Source: DATJJW01 sp035491935
GTDB lineage: Bacteria > Pseudomonadota > Alphaproteobacteria > ATCC43930 > CGMCC-115725
DNA length: 32,524 nt
Assembly: GCA_035491935.1 (NCBI GenBank)
Contig: DATJJW010000164.1
Location: forward strand, 1 to 32,524
Direction of reading: 5' to 3'
Below, piece after piece: positions 6,812 to 14,670 of the stretch. Position 1 is the stretch's first letter; every line of letters begins with the position of its first letter. The notes below the pieces were generated by a model, which saw nothing but the letters and a program-made list of their open reading frames with translations, did not search any database and was not told the DNA's origin. The position numbers and the translations under genes were made by a program.

Positions 6812-8218
6812 TTACTCCGCCGGGCTGTTGCGCGGACCGCCGGTGCCGGGACTGTCGCCGGAGAGCGACATCGGCCGGTTCGGGTTGGTGCGCTGGTCGC
6901 CATGGACGATCTCGACCGGCCCGCGGCGCAGCTGCCGGAAGATGTAGAAACTGCCGGAGACGAAGATCAGCGCGTAGATCGCCGCCAGCACGATCAGGGT
7001 CTCGGCCACGTCGCCGGGTTTCAAGAACGGCGTCACCGCATCGGAGGTGCGCAGCAGGCCATAGACGACCCAGGGCTGTCGGCCGATCTCCGCCGTCATC
7101 CAGCCGGTCAAGGTCGCGATGAAGCCCAAGGGGAAGCCGAGGAAGATCGGCCAGAGCAGCCAGCGCCTCAACTCCATGGCCGGGCGAAAGGCGAAGAATC
7201 CCCCGACCCAGGCGAGCGCCAGCATCAAGATGCCGCAGCCGACCATGATGCGGAAGGTCATGAACGGGATCAGCACCGGCGGCCGGTCCTTGGGCGGGAA
7301 GTCGGTGAGGCCGATTTCCTTCGAGGTCAGGTTGGAGGAACCTACGATGCTGCCCAGCACCGGAATCGACCATGCGTAGAGATTGCGCTCATGGGCCGCG
7401 TCGGGCCAGGCGACGATAACCTCCGACGCCGGCTGCTCGTCATGCCAGCGTCCTTCGACCGCGGCGAATTTCGCCGGCTGCAAATCGTGGATATAGTCGC
7501 CGTTCAAATGGCCGAAGAAAAGCTGCGCCGGCACCAGCACGGCGGCCAGACCCAGCGCCATGCGCAGCATGACGCGGGCATCCTCGAGATAGATCCGACG
7601 CAGCATGTACCAGGCGCCGGTGGCCGCGACGCAGAAGGTCGAGGTCAGATAGGCAGCCAGCAGCATGTGGGGGAAGCGCACCCACAGCACCTTGCTGAAC
7701 ACGATGGCCGGCCAGTTATCGGGCACGAAGACGCCGTTGACCATGTGATAGCCCGTCGGCGCCTGCATCCAGCTGTTGTTGACCATGATCCAATAGGCCG
7801 ACAGCGTCGTGCCCAGCGCCACCATGATGCAGGAGAAGAGATATACCGCCGGCGAGACGCGCGGCCGGCCGAACACCATGATGCCGAAGAACGACGCTTC
7901 GAGCGCAAAGGCGGTGAAGGCCTCGTAGGCCAGCAATGGCCCCTGGATCGGTCCCGTGACACGCGCCAGCACCGACCAATTGGTGCCGAACTGGAAAGCC
8001 ATGACGATGCCGGAGACGACGCCGAGGCCGAAGGCGATGCCGAAGATGCGCTGCCAGAAATCGAACAGGCGTCGGAACACCGCCCGTCCCGTTGCCAGAT
8101 GGCAGGCTTCCAGCACGGCCAACCAAGCCGCGAGCCCGATCGTGAAGGCCGGGAAGATGATGTGGAAGGAAACCGTAAACCCGAACTGAATGCGGGACAG
8201 CAGAAGAGCGTCGTTCAT
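6812..8218 (-). CDS. cydA: Cytochrome bd-type quinol oxidase subunit I, short Q-loop (CIO-type)
   Basis: Catalytic subunit that oxidises quinol and holds the three hemes. With the start at 8218 the high-spin heme ligand falls at His19 (SFHIIFPAF), as in E. coli, the low-spin heme ligands at His184 (RFPHMLLAAY) and Met325 (FRIMVG). The equivalent methionine in E. coli is Met393, so the quinol-binding loop is about 68 residues shorter. GWMTAEIGRQPW, a CydA hallmark, is present. The short loop fits the cyanide-insensitive oxidase subgroup (CioA). An ATG at 8230 is the alternative start, but only the downstream one has a GGTGA site. No cydX or cydDC genes are nearby. A hairpin lies in the leader at 8282-8309. 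Confidence 0.95.
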   Translation of the reverse strand: MNDALLLSRIQFGFTVSFHIIFPAFTIGLAAWLAVLEACHLATGRAVFRRLFDFWQRIFGIAFGLGVVSGIVMAFQFGTNWSVLARVTGPIQGPLLAYEAFTAFALEASFFGIMVFGRPRVSPAVYLFSCIMVALGTTLSAYWIMVNNSWMQAPTGYHMVNGVFVPDNWPAIVFSKVLWVRFPHMLLAAYLTSTFCVAATGAWYMLRRIYLEDARVMLRMALGLAAVLVPAQLFFGHLNGDYIHDLQPAKFAAVEGRWHDEQPASEVIVAWPDAAHERNLYAWSIPVLGSIVGSSNLTSKEIGLTDFPPKDRPPVLIPFMTFRIMVGCGILMLALAWVGGFFAFRPAMELRRWLLWPIFLGFPLGFIATLTGWMTAEIGRQPWVVYGLLRTSDAVTPFLKPGDVAETLIVLAAIYALIFVSGSFYIFRQLRRGPVEIVHGDQRTNPNRPMSLSGDSPGTGGPRNSPAE

Positions 8219-8281
8219 GGTGGTCACCATTGGCAGGACGGCGCGGATTGCTCATGCGATGCATGCGCCATCGGCCGCGTC

Positions 8282-8309
8282 GTGTCCAGCCCCAAACGGG
8301 CTCGGACAC
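8282..8309. promoter_or_regulatory. Stem-loop in the cydA leader
   Basis: GTGTCC-AGCCC (8282-8292) pairs with GGGCT-C-GGACAC (8298-8309) around a five-base loop, with a single bulged C. It sits about 64 nt upstream of the cydA start within the 259-bp gap to the divergent nitroreductase gene. It could be an operator for an oxygen or redox regulator or an RNA element. No FNR-type TTGAT-N4-ATCAA box was seen in this gap. Confidence 0.35.
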
Positions 8310-8477
8310 TCATCAGTTGACACGGAAAGGTTACGGTCGCCAACCCTTTCACGAAGGGCAAAACGCCACACCCGGGTAGGCTGTCGCGTCACATGCGGCT
8401 GATTGCATCATCTCGACTACCTATATGTCGGGCATGGGCATACCGCCGTCTTTCCCACAAAATCCGGAAAGCCTTAC

Positions 8478-9068
8478 ATGACCAGCAGCAATACCCGCTC
8501 GACCGAATACGACATCAATCCGGTGTTCCTCGATCGCTGGTCGCCGCGCGCCTTCACCGGCGAAGCGATCTCGGAACGCGATCTCCTGACCATCCTGGAT
8601 GCCGCGCACTGGGCGCCGTCTTCCTATAATTCCCAACCCTGGCGCTTCATCTATGCCCGCAAGGACACGGCCCATTGGGACAAGCTGTTCGGCCTGCTCC
8701 ATCCCTTCAACCAAAGCTGGGTCAAGGCGGCCTCCGCGCTGGTCATCGTCGTTTCCGACTCGACCATGCTGCCGCCGGGGAAGGAGCAGCGCGTGCCTTC
8801 GCGCACCCATTCCTTCGATGCCGGCGCGGCCTGGGGTTATCTGGCCCTGCAGGCGACCATGATGGGCTGGGCGGCCCATGGCATGGCGGGGTTCGACGTC
8901 GACCGCGCCTTCACCGAGCTGAATGTGCCGGAAGGTTATCGGGTCGAGGCTGCCATCGCCATCGGCCGCAAGGGCGACAAGTCGCTGCTGTCCGAAAAGA
9001 TGGCCGCGCGCGAGGCGCCGAGCCCGCGCCTGGCCCTGTCCGAAGTGGCTCTCGAAGGCGGCTTCTAG
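8478..9068 (+). CDS. Nitroreductase family protein (FMN-dependent)
   Basis: A 196-residue flavin oxidoreductase of the nitroreductase fold. The N-terminal FMN-binding signature RWSPRAFTGEAISERDL leads to the WAPSSYNSQPWRF block, and the dimer-interface helices carry AGAAWGYLALQATMMGWAAHGM. The C-terminal EAAIAIGRKGD strand is typical. The start at 8478 is chosen because GGAAAG lies seven nt upstream; the open frame continues 25 codons further back without a start signal or family match. Such enzymes reduce nitroaromatics, quinones or enones with NAD(P)H, but the real substrate is unknown. The stop codon shares the bases CTAG with the stop codon of the convergent epimerase gene. Confidence 0.9.
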   Translation: MTSSNTRSTEYDINPVFLDRWSPRAFTGEAISERDLLTILDAAHWAPSSYNSQPWRFIYARKDTAHWDKLFGLLHPFNQSWVKAASALVIVVSDSTMLPPGKEQRVPSRTHSFDAGAAWGYLALQATMMGWAAHGMAGFDVDRAFTELNVPEGYRVEAAIAIGRKGDKSLLSEKMAAREAPSPRLALSEVALEGGF

Positions 9069-10036
9069 GCCTTGTGATAGTCCCGGTACCAGTCGACGAA
9101 GCGGGCGATGCCGGCTTCGAGGCTGGTGCGCGGGGCGAAGTCGAGGTCGCGGCGTGCGGCCTCGATATCGGCATAGGTCTGACGCACATCGCCCGGCTGC
9201 ATCGGCGCCAGTTCGATGATCGCTTTGCGGCCGCAGGCCTCCTCGATGGACGAGACCAGCTTGGCCAAGGGCTCGGCATTGTTGTTGCCGATATTGTAGA
9301 CCCGGTGCGGCGGGACACCCGCAGGCGGCTTGTCGAGTGCCGCCAGCACGCCGGCCGCGGCATCGTCGATATAGGTGAAGTCGCGCATCATCTCGCCGCG
9401 ATTGAACAGCCGGATGGTCTCGCCGGCCAGGATCGCGCGGGTGAAGATATAGGGCGCCATGTCCGGCCTGCCCCAGGGACCATAGACCGTGAAGAAGCGG
9501 ATGCCGGTCTGCGCAATGCCATAGAGATGGGCGTAGCTGTAGCTCAGCATCTCGTCCGAGCGCTTGGTCGCAGCATAGAGCGATTGCGGCTGGTCGGCCC
9601 GATCCTCCAGCGAGAAGGGCAGATGCTCGCTGGCACCATAGACCGAGGACGAGCTGGCATAGACCAGGTGCCGGCAGGCCTTGAGATTGCGCGCCAGCTC
9701 CAGGATCTCGAGATGCCCGACGAGATTCGATTGGATATAGGCGCGCGGGTTCTGCAACGAGTAGCGCACGCCCGCCTGTGCCGCCAGATGCACGATCGCC
9801 TCGATGTCGGGGTGGCTCACGGCCAGCGCCTGCATCGCTTGCGTGTCGGCCAGGTCGATCTTGACGAATTCATAGCCCTTGCGCCCATCGAGCCGGGCCA
9901 GCCGCGCCTGCTTGAGGGCGACGTCGTAATAGTCGTTGACGATGTCGAGGCCCAGGACCGGTTGTCCCCGCGCCAGCAGCGCGTCCGCCACGTGATTGCC
10001 GATGAAACCCGCGACTCCGGTGACGAGGATGGTCAT
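9065..10036 (-). CDS. NAD-dependent sugar-nucleotide epimerase, UDP-glucuronate 4-epimerase-like
   Basis: Short-chain dehydrogenase-type epimerase. The NAD-binding motif GVAGFIGNHVA (about residues 7-17), the LAAQAGVRYSLQNPRAYI segment, the catalytic YxxxK in SLYAATKRSDE (Tyr and Lys four apart) and RFFTVYGPWGRPDMA are all seen. The last two are the typical sequence of UDP-glucuronate 4-epimerases, which make UDP-galacturonate for cell-surface polysaccharides. At 323 residues it is of normal length for the cytosolic form without a membrane anchor. It starts 21 nt after the MarR-type gene on the same strand, so they are likely co-transcribed. The exact substrate could differ within the family. 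Confidence 0.9.
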   Translation of the reverse strand: MTILVTGVAGFIGNHVADALLARGQPVLGLDIVNDYYDVALKQARLARLDGRKGYEFVKIDLADTQAMQALAVSHPDIEAIVHLAAQAGVRYSLQNPRAYIQSNLVGHLEILELARNLKACRHLVYASSSSVYGASEHLPFSLEDRADQPQSLYAATKRSDEMLSYSYAHLYGIAQTGIRFFTVYGPWGRPDMAPYIFTRAILAGETIRLFNRGEMMRDFTYIDDAAAGVLAALDKPPAGVPPHRVYNIGNNNAEPLAKLVSSIEEACGRKAIIELAPMQPGDVRQTYADIEAARRDLDFAPRTSLEAGIARFVDWYRDYHKA

Positions 10037-10057
10037 GTGCTTCGGTTGCCCCCCTTG

Positions 10058-10654
10058 TTAACCCGCCACGGCCGCGCGGCGGGTCCGGGACGACCGTGCC
10101 GTACCGCCGGCTTGCCGCAGCGCCTGGCGCCGAGCGGCGACCGCCTCTTCGAGGTTGCGCCGCATGTGGCCCAGCAGTTCGCGCAGCTGAGCCACCTCCT
10201 CGTTGCTGAGGCCATGGAGTGCCGTCGCGTTCACCGCCCCGCCGATCGGCAGCAGACTCTGCTTGAGCTCGATACCGGCCGGCGTCAGATGGACATGCAT
10301 CTTGCGCCGGTCATCCTCGGAGCGCCGCCGCTCGATGAGCCCGCGCGCCTCCATGTTGCGCAGCTGTTCGACGGTGGTGGGCTCCATGGATCCCACCTTC
10401 TGGCTCAGCTCCCGCTGGGTCAGGCCATCCTCCTCCCACAGCACGCGCAGGAAATACCACATGCCGATCGGCAGCCCGACTGCCTCCAGCCGGTCCTGCA
10501 GATCCTGGACGAGCGAGCGATGGGTATGCCTGAGCTCCGCGCCGATCGAATGGCGCAGCACCTCCTCGACCTGGCTGAGGTCGATGCCGTCGGCCATTTC
10601 TGGTATAGGGTCGGTTTCGATGTGGGCGGCTCGTTCACCGGCTTTTCGCGCCAT
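10058..10654 (-). CDS. MarR family transcriptional regulator
   Basis: A dimeric winged-helix regulator of about 198 residues. The winged-helix part runs from GMWYFLRVLWEEDGLTQRELSQKVGSM (recognition region) to the beta-wing RRRSEDDRRKMHVHLTPAG, as in MarR. The C-terminus ends in a long helix and a basic tail (RSSRTRRAAVAG). The ATG at 10654 has GGGA six nt upstream; an ATG at 10678 is the other option, and the open frame extends much further back without support. It shares a 243-bp intergenic region with the divergent cysK and precedes the epimerase gene, so both are possible targets. The effector is not known. Confidence 0.88.
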   Translation of the reverse strand: MARKAGERAAHIETDPIPEMADGIDLSQVEEVLRHSIGAELRHTHRSLVQDLQDRLEAVGLPIGMWYFLRVLWEEDGLTQRELSQKVGSMEPTTVEQLRNMEARGLIERRRSEDDRRKMHVHLTPAGIELKQSLLPIGGAVNATALHGLSNEEVAQLRELLGHMRRNLEEAVAARRQALRQAGGTARSSRTRRAAVAG

Positions 10655-10808
10655 CGTCTTTCCCGTTACACTCGTCATGTCGTTTCTGGGCTCGTATACA
10701 CGGAGCATTCGCGGCCATGAATGCCAGGATCGCGCGATATGCACCGTTGCGGCTGGTTCTTTGCCGCCCAATGTGGTTAGAGACCTGCCGCCGACAAAAA
10801 GCAACTGT

Positions 10809-10847
10809 GCCGTCACGCGGCGGCATGGTATCGCCGCGTCAGACGGC
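10809..10847. promoter_or_regulatory. GC-rich palindrome in the cysK leader
   Basis: ACGCGGCG (10815-10822) and CGCCGCGT (10832-10839) form a perfect 8-bp stem with a nine-base spacer, and GCCGT (10809-10813) with ACGGC (10843-10847) adds an outer arm. It ends 50 nt upstream of the cysK start. No T-run follows on either strand, so it is more likely an operator or a leader stem than a terminator. The divergent MarR regulator is one candidate to bind here. Confidence 0.4.
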
Positions 10848-10897
10848 CGGCCGGGGGTGAAGAGGACCAGCATGTCTTTCGATCAGGAGTGCAAAGG

Positions 10898-11899
10898 ATG
10901 AGCGTTCGCCAAGGCTTTCTCGACACCATTGGCGGCACGCCGTTGATCCGGTTGCGCAAGGCGTCGGCGATGACGGGCTGCGAGATCCTCGGCAAGGCCG
11001 AGTTCCTCAACCCCGGCGGCTCGGTCAAGGATCGCGCGGCATTGGCCATCATCCGCGATGCCGAGGCCAAGGGCATGCTGAGGCCGGGCGGCACCATCGT
11101 CGAGGGCACGGCCGGCAACACCGGCATCGGTCTGGCGCTGGTCGGCAACGCGCTCGGCTATCGCACGGTCATCGTCATGCCCGAAACGCAGAGCCAGGAA
11201 AAGAAGGACTATCTGCGTCTGGTCGGCGCCGAGCTGCGCCTGGTCCCGGCCGCCCCCTACAAAGATCCCAACAACTACGTCCGCTTCTCCGAGCGGCTGG
11301 CGGCCGAACTGGCGCAGAGCGAGCCCAACGGCGCCATCTGGGCCAACCAGTTCGACAACGTGGCCAACCGCGAGGGCCATCGCCGCACCACCGGCGCCGA
11401 GATCTGGGAGGATACGGATGGCCGGGTCAGCGCGTTCACCTGCGCGGCCGGCACCGGCGGTACCATCGCCGGCGTAGCCATGGCGCTGAAGGCGCGCAAC
11501 CCCAAGGTCCAGATTCACATCGCCGACCCGATGGGCTCCGCCTTCTATAACCATTTCACCAAGGGCGAACTGATCGCCGAGGGCAATTCGATCACCGAGG
11601 GCATCGGCAACAGCCGCATCACCAAGAACCTCGAAGGCGCGCCGATCGACGGCGCCATCCGCGTCACCGACGAGGAAGCCCTGCCCGTGGTGTTCGACCT
11701 GGTGCAGGAGGAAGGTCTGGTGCTGGGCGGCTCCACCGGCATCAACGTCGCCGCCGCCATCCAGCTCGCCAAGCGCCTGGGCCCCGGCCACACCATCGTC
11801 ACCATCCTGGCCGATGGCGGCGCGCGCTACCAGTCCAAGCTGTTCAACCCCGACTTCCTGCGCGAGAAGCACCTGCCGATCCCGAGCTGGCTGGAGTAG
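10898..11899 (+). CDS. cysK: Cysteine synthase (O-acetylserine sulfhydrylase), PLP-dependent
   Basis: Makes cysteine from O-acetylserine and sulfide in the cytoplasm. The PLP lysine is Lys44 in LNPGGSVKDRAA, and the glycine-rich phosphate loop AGTGGTIAGVA is present. The substrate loop reads EGTAGNTGIGL instead of the classic PTSGNTG; I know this variant from rhizobial and Brucella enzymes annotated as CysK, so it marks a subgroup, not a defect. The 333-residue length is normal. The ATG at 10898 is chosen over a GTG nine nt upstream because AGGAG lies eight nt before it. It is followed by a palindromic repeat shared with the convergent gshB. Confidence 0.93.
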   Translation: MSVRQGFLDTIGGTPLIRLRKASAMTGCEILGKAEFLNPGGSVKDRAALAIIRDAEAKGMLRPGGTIVEGTAGNTGIGLALVGNALGYRTVIVMPETQSQEKKDYLRLVGAELRLVPAAPYKDPNNYVRFSERLAAELAQSEPNGAIWANQFDNVANREGHRRTTGAEIWEDTDGRVSAFTCAAGTGGTIAGVAMALKARNPKVQIHIADPMGSAFYNHFTKGELIAEGNSITEGIGNSRITKNLEGAPIDGAIRVTDEEALPVVFDLVQEEGLVLGGSTGINVAAAIQLAKRLGPGHTIVTILADGGARYQSKLFNPDFLREKHLPIPSWLE

Positions 11900-11915
11900 G
11901 AGAAACCTACCCGCA

Positions 11916-12023
11916 CCGTCATGGCCGGGTTTGACCCGGCCATTTCGTGCCGAAGGAATCGAGACACCGAAGACATGGATGGCCGGATCAAGTCCGGCCA
12001 TAGCGCGTTTTAGGCCATGACGG
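11916..12023. repeat. Compound palindromic repeat ('MAGLDPAIH'-type)
   Basis: Two near-adjacent hairpins, ATGGCCGGGT/ACCCGGCCAT (11921-11930, 11934-11943) and ATGGCCGGA/TCCGGCCAT (11979-11987, 11993-12001), lie inside an outer 11-bp inverted repeat, CCGTCATGGCC (11916-11926) and GGCCATGACGG (12013-12023). Read through, it spells the phantom peptide MAGLDPAIHVF familiar from many alphaproteobacterial genomes. It fills the gap between the convergent cysK and gshB genes and could stop transcription from both sides. Confidence 0.8.
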
Positions 12024-12058
12024 GTTTTAGAAAGTCGAAGACCAGTTAGGCGAAACGC

Positions 12059-13024
12059 CTACTCCTCGACGGGTTGGCCGCGGCGGGGGCGTTTGGCTTC
12101 GATGGCGTCCCAGATGCGCGCCTCGAGCTTCACACCGTCGAAGCGGTTGATCTCCTGGATGCCGGTCGGCGAGGTCACGTTGATCTCGGTCAGATAGTTG
12201 CCGATCACGTCGATGCCGACGAACAACAGGCCACGCGCCTTGAGCGACGGGCCGATGGCGGCGCAGATCTCGTGCTCGCGCGGGGTGAGCTCCGATTTGA
12301 TGGGCGTGCCGCCGGCATGCATGTTCGCGCGCAACTCGCCCTGGGCCGGCACGCGCATGATGGCACCGGCCGGCTCGCCATCGATCAGGATGATGCGCTT
12401 GTCGCCCTCGCGCACCTCGGGGATGTAGCGCTGGACCATCAACGGCTCGCGCGACTGGGCCGCGAAGAGTTCCAGTAGCGAGCCCAGATTCTCGTCGCCC
12501 TCCTTCAGTCGGAACACGCCCAGGCCGCCATTGCCGAAGAGCGGCTTGATGATGATGTCCTTATGCTCGGCGCGGAACGCCTCGATCACCCTCTTGTCGC
12601 CGCTGATCAGGGTCGGCGGCATCAGGTCGCGGAACTGCGTCACGAACAGCTTTTCCGGCGCGTTACGCACCGAGATCGGGTCGTTCACCACCAGCACGCC
12701 CGGATGGATGTGCTCCAGAAGGTGGGTCGAGGTGATGTAGGCCATGTCGAAGGGCGGATCCTGGCGCATCAGCACCACGTCCATGGTCGCCATGTCGAGC
12801 GTCTCGAGCTCACCCAGCGTATAGTGGTTGCCAAGCTCGCGCCTGACCTCCAGCCGGCGGGCACAGGCATAGATCCGACCGTTCTTCATGAACAGGTTCT
12901 GGGGCCCGTAGTGATAGATCAGATGGCCGCGCGCCTGTGCCTCCAGCGCCAGGACGAAGGTCGAATCGGCATTGATGTTGATGGACTCGATCGGGTCCAT
13001 CTGGATGGCGACGGCAAGGCTCAT
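12059..13024 (-). CDS. gshB: Glutathione synthetase
   Basis: ATP-grasp ligase that adds glycine to gamma-glutamylcysteine, the last step of glutathione synthesis. The start MSLAVAIQMDPIESININADS matches the family, giving 321 residues (E. coli 316). Visible hallmarks are RQDPPFDMAYITSTHLLE, the ATP-binding IIKPLFGNGGLGVFR, the VQRYIPEVREGDKRIILIDGEP block and the metal-binding TEINVTSPTGIQEIN near the end. The open frame continues upstream of 13024 but without family match. It lies downstream of rsmI, yraN and the BON lipoprotein on the same strand, an order common in alphaproteobacteria; a 218-bp gap with hairpins separates it from the lipoprotein gene. Confidence 0.96.
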   Translation of the reverse strand: MSLAVAIQMDPIESININADSTFVLALEAQARGHLIYHYGPQNLFMKNGRIYACARRLEVRRELGNHYTLGELETLDMATMDVVLMRQDPPFDMAYITSTHLLEHIHPGVLVVNDPISVRNAPEKLFVTQFRDLMPPTLISGDKRVIEAFRAEHKDIIIKPLFGNGGLGVFRLKEGDENLGSLLELFAAQSREPLMVQRYIPEVREGDKRIILIDGEPAGAIMRVPAQGELRANMHAGGTPIKSELTPREHEICAAIGPSLKARGLLFVGIDVIGNYLTEINVTSPTGIQEINRFDGVKLEARIWDAIEAKRPRRGQPVEE

Positions 13025-13242
13025 CGGGCGCTTCTCATGATCACGGTACCCTCCAAAGTAGAGCGCGACGGCCATGGAGGGAAGCACTCAACCGTCACCG
13101 CCTCCCGGAGGGTACGGCAACACATCGAGCGCCCGGGGCCGATCGCATATGGCCGAGAGGGCAAAGGATGCGCACCTCTCGGCATCGAGGTCAGGATGTT
13201 GTCGCGATTTGACGCTATTGCAAGCGTGCGATCGCAGCCACG
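13025..13242. other. 218-bp gap between the BON lipoprotein gene and gshB, two inverted repeats
   Basis: GCCGAGAGG (13152-13160) and CCTCTCGGC (13175-13183) form a 9-bp stem with a 14-base loop; it has no U-run on the minus strand. GTACCCTCC (13046-13054) and GGAGGGTAC (13107-13115) form another 9-bp pair further apart, close to the gshB start. The first may reduce read-through from the lipoprotein gene; the second could mask or frame the gshB translation start. No gene is seen. Confidence 0.4.
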
Positions 13243-14151
13243 TTATTGGAGCGGCTGGACCTGCACATCCCCTGGACGCGGCACGCGCGTGGATGTGGAG
13301 TCGAGCGGCACCGGCGCGTTAGTCTGCTGGCCGCCATAGGACTGACCGTAATTACTGGGGTGGCCATAATCGGGCTGGCCGTAACCGGGCTGACCATAAC
13401 CGGGTTGGCCATAACCGGATTGGCCGTAATTAGCCGGCGGTGGTGGCGCGCTCGACCCCAGGTCGCTCTGCGACTGGTAGCCGGGGTTCATGCCGGTACC
13501 GTCGGGGGCCGAGACCGGAGCCGGTCCCCGTGGCGGCTGCACGTCCGAATTCCGGCCGTTCACGCCGACACGGATGCGGATATAGGAGACCACGCGCACC
13601 ACGCCCGGAATGTTGCGCGCATGGTTGACCACAGTATCGAGTTCCGACTGGTCGCGCGCGATGCCCAGGATGTAGACCACGCCATCGACGCATTGCAGCG
13701 AATAGTTGAGCGAGCGGACATTGCCATCGAAGGTCAATGCGGAATTGAGCCGCGCCAGGATCCAGTTGTCCTTGGCCGAGGAGCTGAAGGTTGAGCGCGG
13801 ACCGACCTTGATCGCATCGATCAGCTCGGCGATGCCCTGGACCTGGCGGACATCGGCAACCGCCCTGGCCTTGACATCCGGGGTCGGCACGTCACCGGTC
13901 AGCAGCACGCGCCCTTGGAAAACGTTGAGATCGACATAGGACATGATGTCGCTGTCCTTCGACCAGGCGGCATTGATTTTCGCCTTGATCTCGGTATCCG
14001 AAGCGACACCATTCGGACCGCGTTCCTGCCCCATGGTATAGCCGGCGGCACCGGCCCCCACACCGAGAGCGGCCACGACGCAGCCGCCAAGCATAGAACT
14101 GGCGCAAGTTACCAACAGGGCAGCGCGCAAGATCGAAAGCTGGTTTGGCAC
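13243..14151 (-). CDS. BON-domain lipoprotein with YGQ-rich tail
   Basis: A predicted outer-membrane or periplasmic lipoprotein. The GTG at 14151 is chosen because AGGGGG lies nine nt upstream and because it gives a clean signal peptide with lipobox LGGC (residues 21-24, acylated Cys24). Two BON domains follow (about 45-115 and 125-195), with the typical GRVLLTGDVPTPDVKARA and GVVYILGIARDQSELDTVVNHAR segments; BON domains bind membranes or help envelope integrity, as in OsmY and the DolP protein of E. coli, which also lies near yraN. The C-terminal third is low-complexity, with YGQPG-like repeats encoded by 15-bp DNA repeats. The yraN gene ends 123 nt upstream. Confidence 0.88.
   Translation of the reverse strand: MPNQLSILRAALLVTCASSMLGGCVVAALGVGAGAAGYTMGQERGPNGVASDTEIKAKINAAWSKDSDIMSYVDLNVFQGRVLLTGDVPTPDVKARAVADVRQVQGIAELIDAIKVGPRSTFSSSAKDNWILARLNSALTFDGNVRSLNYSLQCVDGVVYILGIARDQSELDTVVNHARNIPGVVRVVSYIRIRVGVNGRNSDVQPPRGPAPVSAPDGTGMNPGYQSQSDLGSSAPPPPANYGQSGYGQPGYGQPGYGQPDYGHPSNYGQSYGGQQTNAPVPLDSTSTRVPRPGDVQVQPLQ
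13343..13435. repeat. Tandem 15-bp repeats coding YGQPG units
   Basis: Five imperfect 15-bp units (13361-13375, 13376-13390, 13391-13405, 13406-13420, 13421-13435) and one 18-bp unit (13343-13360) lie in frame within the lipoprotein gene. Units share the core TGGCCATAACCGGGC with a few changes. In-frame repeats of this kind can gain or lose units without breaking the protein. Confidence 0.8.
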
Positions 14152-14274
14152 CCGAGAAATCCCCCTCTGGAAGCAGGTCGCGTCGCCGCGTCCCCCTACC
14201 ACATCAAGTATATGCCCTGAGCCGGCGTGACAAGATATTCGGTTTATTATACCTCGACGTCACACGAAAGCGGG

Positions 14275-14670
14275 TTATTCCATCAGGCGTCCATTCGATC
14301 CAGGCACCTCTTCGATCCATGCGCCGGGCCAATGGCGCGGCCAGCGCCAGGGTGCCACCAGCATGACGTCGAAGCGTATGGCATGGGCGGCGACATCCGG
14401 ATGGGCGGCAAGGAAGGCGCGTGCGGCATTGGCGATGCGGCGGCGCTGGCGTGGGCTGATCGCCGCGGCCGCGTCACGCCAATCGGCCCGCGCCTTGACC
14501 TCGATCATGGCAACGAGACGCCCGCGCCGGGCGATGATATCGATCTCGCCCACCGGCACCCGGTATTGCCGGGCCAGGATGCGATAGCCCTTGAACCTCA
14601 GCACCCATGCCGCCAGCGCTTCGGAATGGCGGCCCCAGCGCTGGGCGAGCCGGCGTTGCCACAGGCTCAT
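14275..14670 (-). CDS. yraN: YraN family (UPF0102) nuclease-fold protein
   Basis: A 131-residue protein of the restriction-endonuclease-like fold. The motif GEIDIIARRGRLVAMIEVKA gives the PD-(D/E)XK-type residues Glu42, Asp44, Glu57 and Lys59. The rest (GRHSEALAAWVLRFKGYRILARQYR and RQRRRIANAARAFLAAHPD) matches the family. The biochemical role is not settled; gene neighbourhood links it to rsmI and to DNA-uptake or envelope genes. Its ATG overlaps the rsmI TGA by four bases (ATGA), so the two are translationally coupled. Confidence 0.93.
   Translation of the reverse strand: MSLWQRRLAQRWGRHSEALAAWVLRFKGYRILARQYRVPVGEIDIIARRGRLVAMIEVKARADWRDAAAAISPRQRRRIANAARAFLAAHPDVAAHAIRFDVMLVAPWRWPRHWPGAWIEEVPGSNGRLME

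Noticed and set aside
6807..7373. N-terminal extension of the cydB frame
   Set aside because: The open frame continues into cydA, but the family start MITYF at 6806 is clear and the extension is the wrong frame of cydA.
6902..8320. A 472-codon open frame on the plus strand opposite cydA
   Set aside because: Composition (His, Arg, Asp, Gln rich, no hydrophobic core) is that of a shadow frame; cydA on the other strand is unmistakable.
10883..12001. A 372-codon minus-strand frame starting MAGLDPAIHVF
   Set aside because: The start is the well-known phantom peptide of the palindromic repeat and the rest is the antisense of cysK.
11921..12001. The two hairpins as part of a CRISPR array
   Set aside because: Only two unequal palindromic units without regular spacers; they fit the common dispersed repeat.
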